From positions 1-13,681 of the forward strand of contig JABZHP010000029.1 in NCBI GenBank assembly GCA_015258785.1: DNA of 13,681 bases. Direction: 5' to 3'. The stretch comes from Atopobium sp. (GTDB taxonomy: Bacteria; Actinomycetota; Coriobacteriia; Coriobacteriales; Atopobiaceae). Positions 13,309 to 13,681 of this stretch are shown here, one piece after another. The notes under the pieces were generated by a model. It did not search any database. It was not told where the DNA came from and worked only from the letters and a program-made list of their open reading frames with translations. The first letter of the stretch is position 1. Each line of letters opens with the position of its first letter. The position numbers and the translations under genes are program-made.

Positions 13309-13681
13309 ATGAGTAAAGTAGCAGTTGTGTATTGGTCCATGACGGGCAATACTGAGGCAATGGCAAAAGAGCTTGCAAGTGCTGCAGACACCGAGGCTAT
13401 TGAGTCTTCTGAGTTCTCTGCAGATATGTGCGATCAGTACGATGCATTTGCTTTTGGTTGCCCTGCTATGGGTGACGAGGAGCTTGATCCTGATTTTGAG
13501 GAGCTCTTCAACGATTGCGCTGGCAAGCTTGGTCAGAAGCCAACCGCTCTCTTTGGTTCTTACGACTGGGGAACCGGCGACTGGATGGAGACTTGGAAGC
13601 AGAATGCTGAAGCAGAGGGTGTCAACGTTGTTGAGACCTTTATCTGCAACCTTGAGCCAGATGACGATGCTCTTGAGGCTC
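13309..13681 (+). CDS. Flavodoxin, 3' end beyond the window
   Basis: The first 124 residues of a short-chain FMN flavodoxin, a soluble low-potential electron carrier that can replace ferredoxin when iron is scarce. The phosphate loop SMTGNTE is at 10-16. The first flavin loop, PAMGDEEL, is at 52-59 and the second, GSYDWGTGDWM, is at 83-93 with Trp87 near the flavin. All three closely match Clostridium beijerinckii flavodoxin, whose length (138) suggests only about 15-25 residues are missing. AAGGAGG is a strong ribosome site before ATG 13309. It follows DUF3793 in the same direction with no terminator between, so it is probably cotranscribed. The protein is acidic, as flavodoxins are. Confidence 0.95.
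   Translation, partial: MSKVAVVYWSMTGNTEAMAKELASAADTEAIESSEFSADMCDQYDAFAFGCPAMGDEELDPDFEELFNDCAGKLGQKPTALFGSYDWGTGDWMETWKQNAEAEGVNVVETFICNLEPDDDALEA

Overview
The window (about 45% GC by eye) most resembles a Coriobacteriia chromosome, probably Atopobiaceae (Atopobium/Lancefieldella type). That placement is an inference from the gene set: a feoA-feoA-feoB operon, a DUF3793-flavodoxin pair, and a PacL-like small protein next to a CtpC-like P-type ATPase. No rRNA or other marker confirms it. No tRNA, IS element or CRISPR array is visible.

Layout. (1) 250-3117 (+) is ppc (PEP carboxylase), with a TTGACA promoter containing a short dyad and a strong terminator. (2) 3359-6600 (+) is feoA1-feoA2-feoB, a ferrous-iron uptake operon with a good promoter, DtxR/IdeR-like palindromes and its own terminator. 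(3) 6601-7014 has no convincing gene but contains a complete-looking small-RNA locus: promoter, three hairpins and an intrinsic terminator. (4) 9286-7015 (-) is gpx-ohrR-CDF: a thioredoxin-type peroxidase, a two-cysteine OhrR peroxide sensor and a cation-diffusion-facilitator exporter. (5) 9287-9688 is a divergent control region carrying two near-identical OhrR-like palindromes. (6) 9689-12163 (+) is a PacL/DUF1490-like membrane protein closely followed by a CtpC-like P1B ATPase, ending in a UUCG-capped terminator. (7) 12164-12477 is a promoter plus a structured leader ending in an intrinsic terminator. (8) 12478-13681 (+) is a DUF3793 protein and a flavodoxin truncated by the window end.

Taken together, most of the window concerns redox-active metals and oxidant defence. 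Feo imports Fe(II), flavodoxin can replace ferredoxin under low iron, OhrR/Gpx handle peroxides, and the CDF and P1B ATPase probably export metals. The most notable non-coding observation is that the RNA after feoB and the leader before DUF3793-flavodoxin share one design: a TTGCTTTAT(T)CAG segment, a hairpin with the apical-loop sequence CCCTCTCC, then a terminator hairpin. C-rich loops of this kind are typical of Gram-positive regulatory RNAs that pair with ribosome binding sites. In the second copy the terminator loop is also perfectly complementary over 8 nt to the DUF3793 Shine-Dalgarno sequence. These RNAs may be an iron-linked regulatory family, which needs comparative and expression tests.
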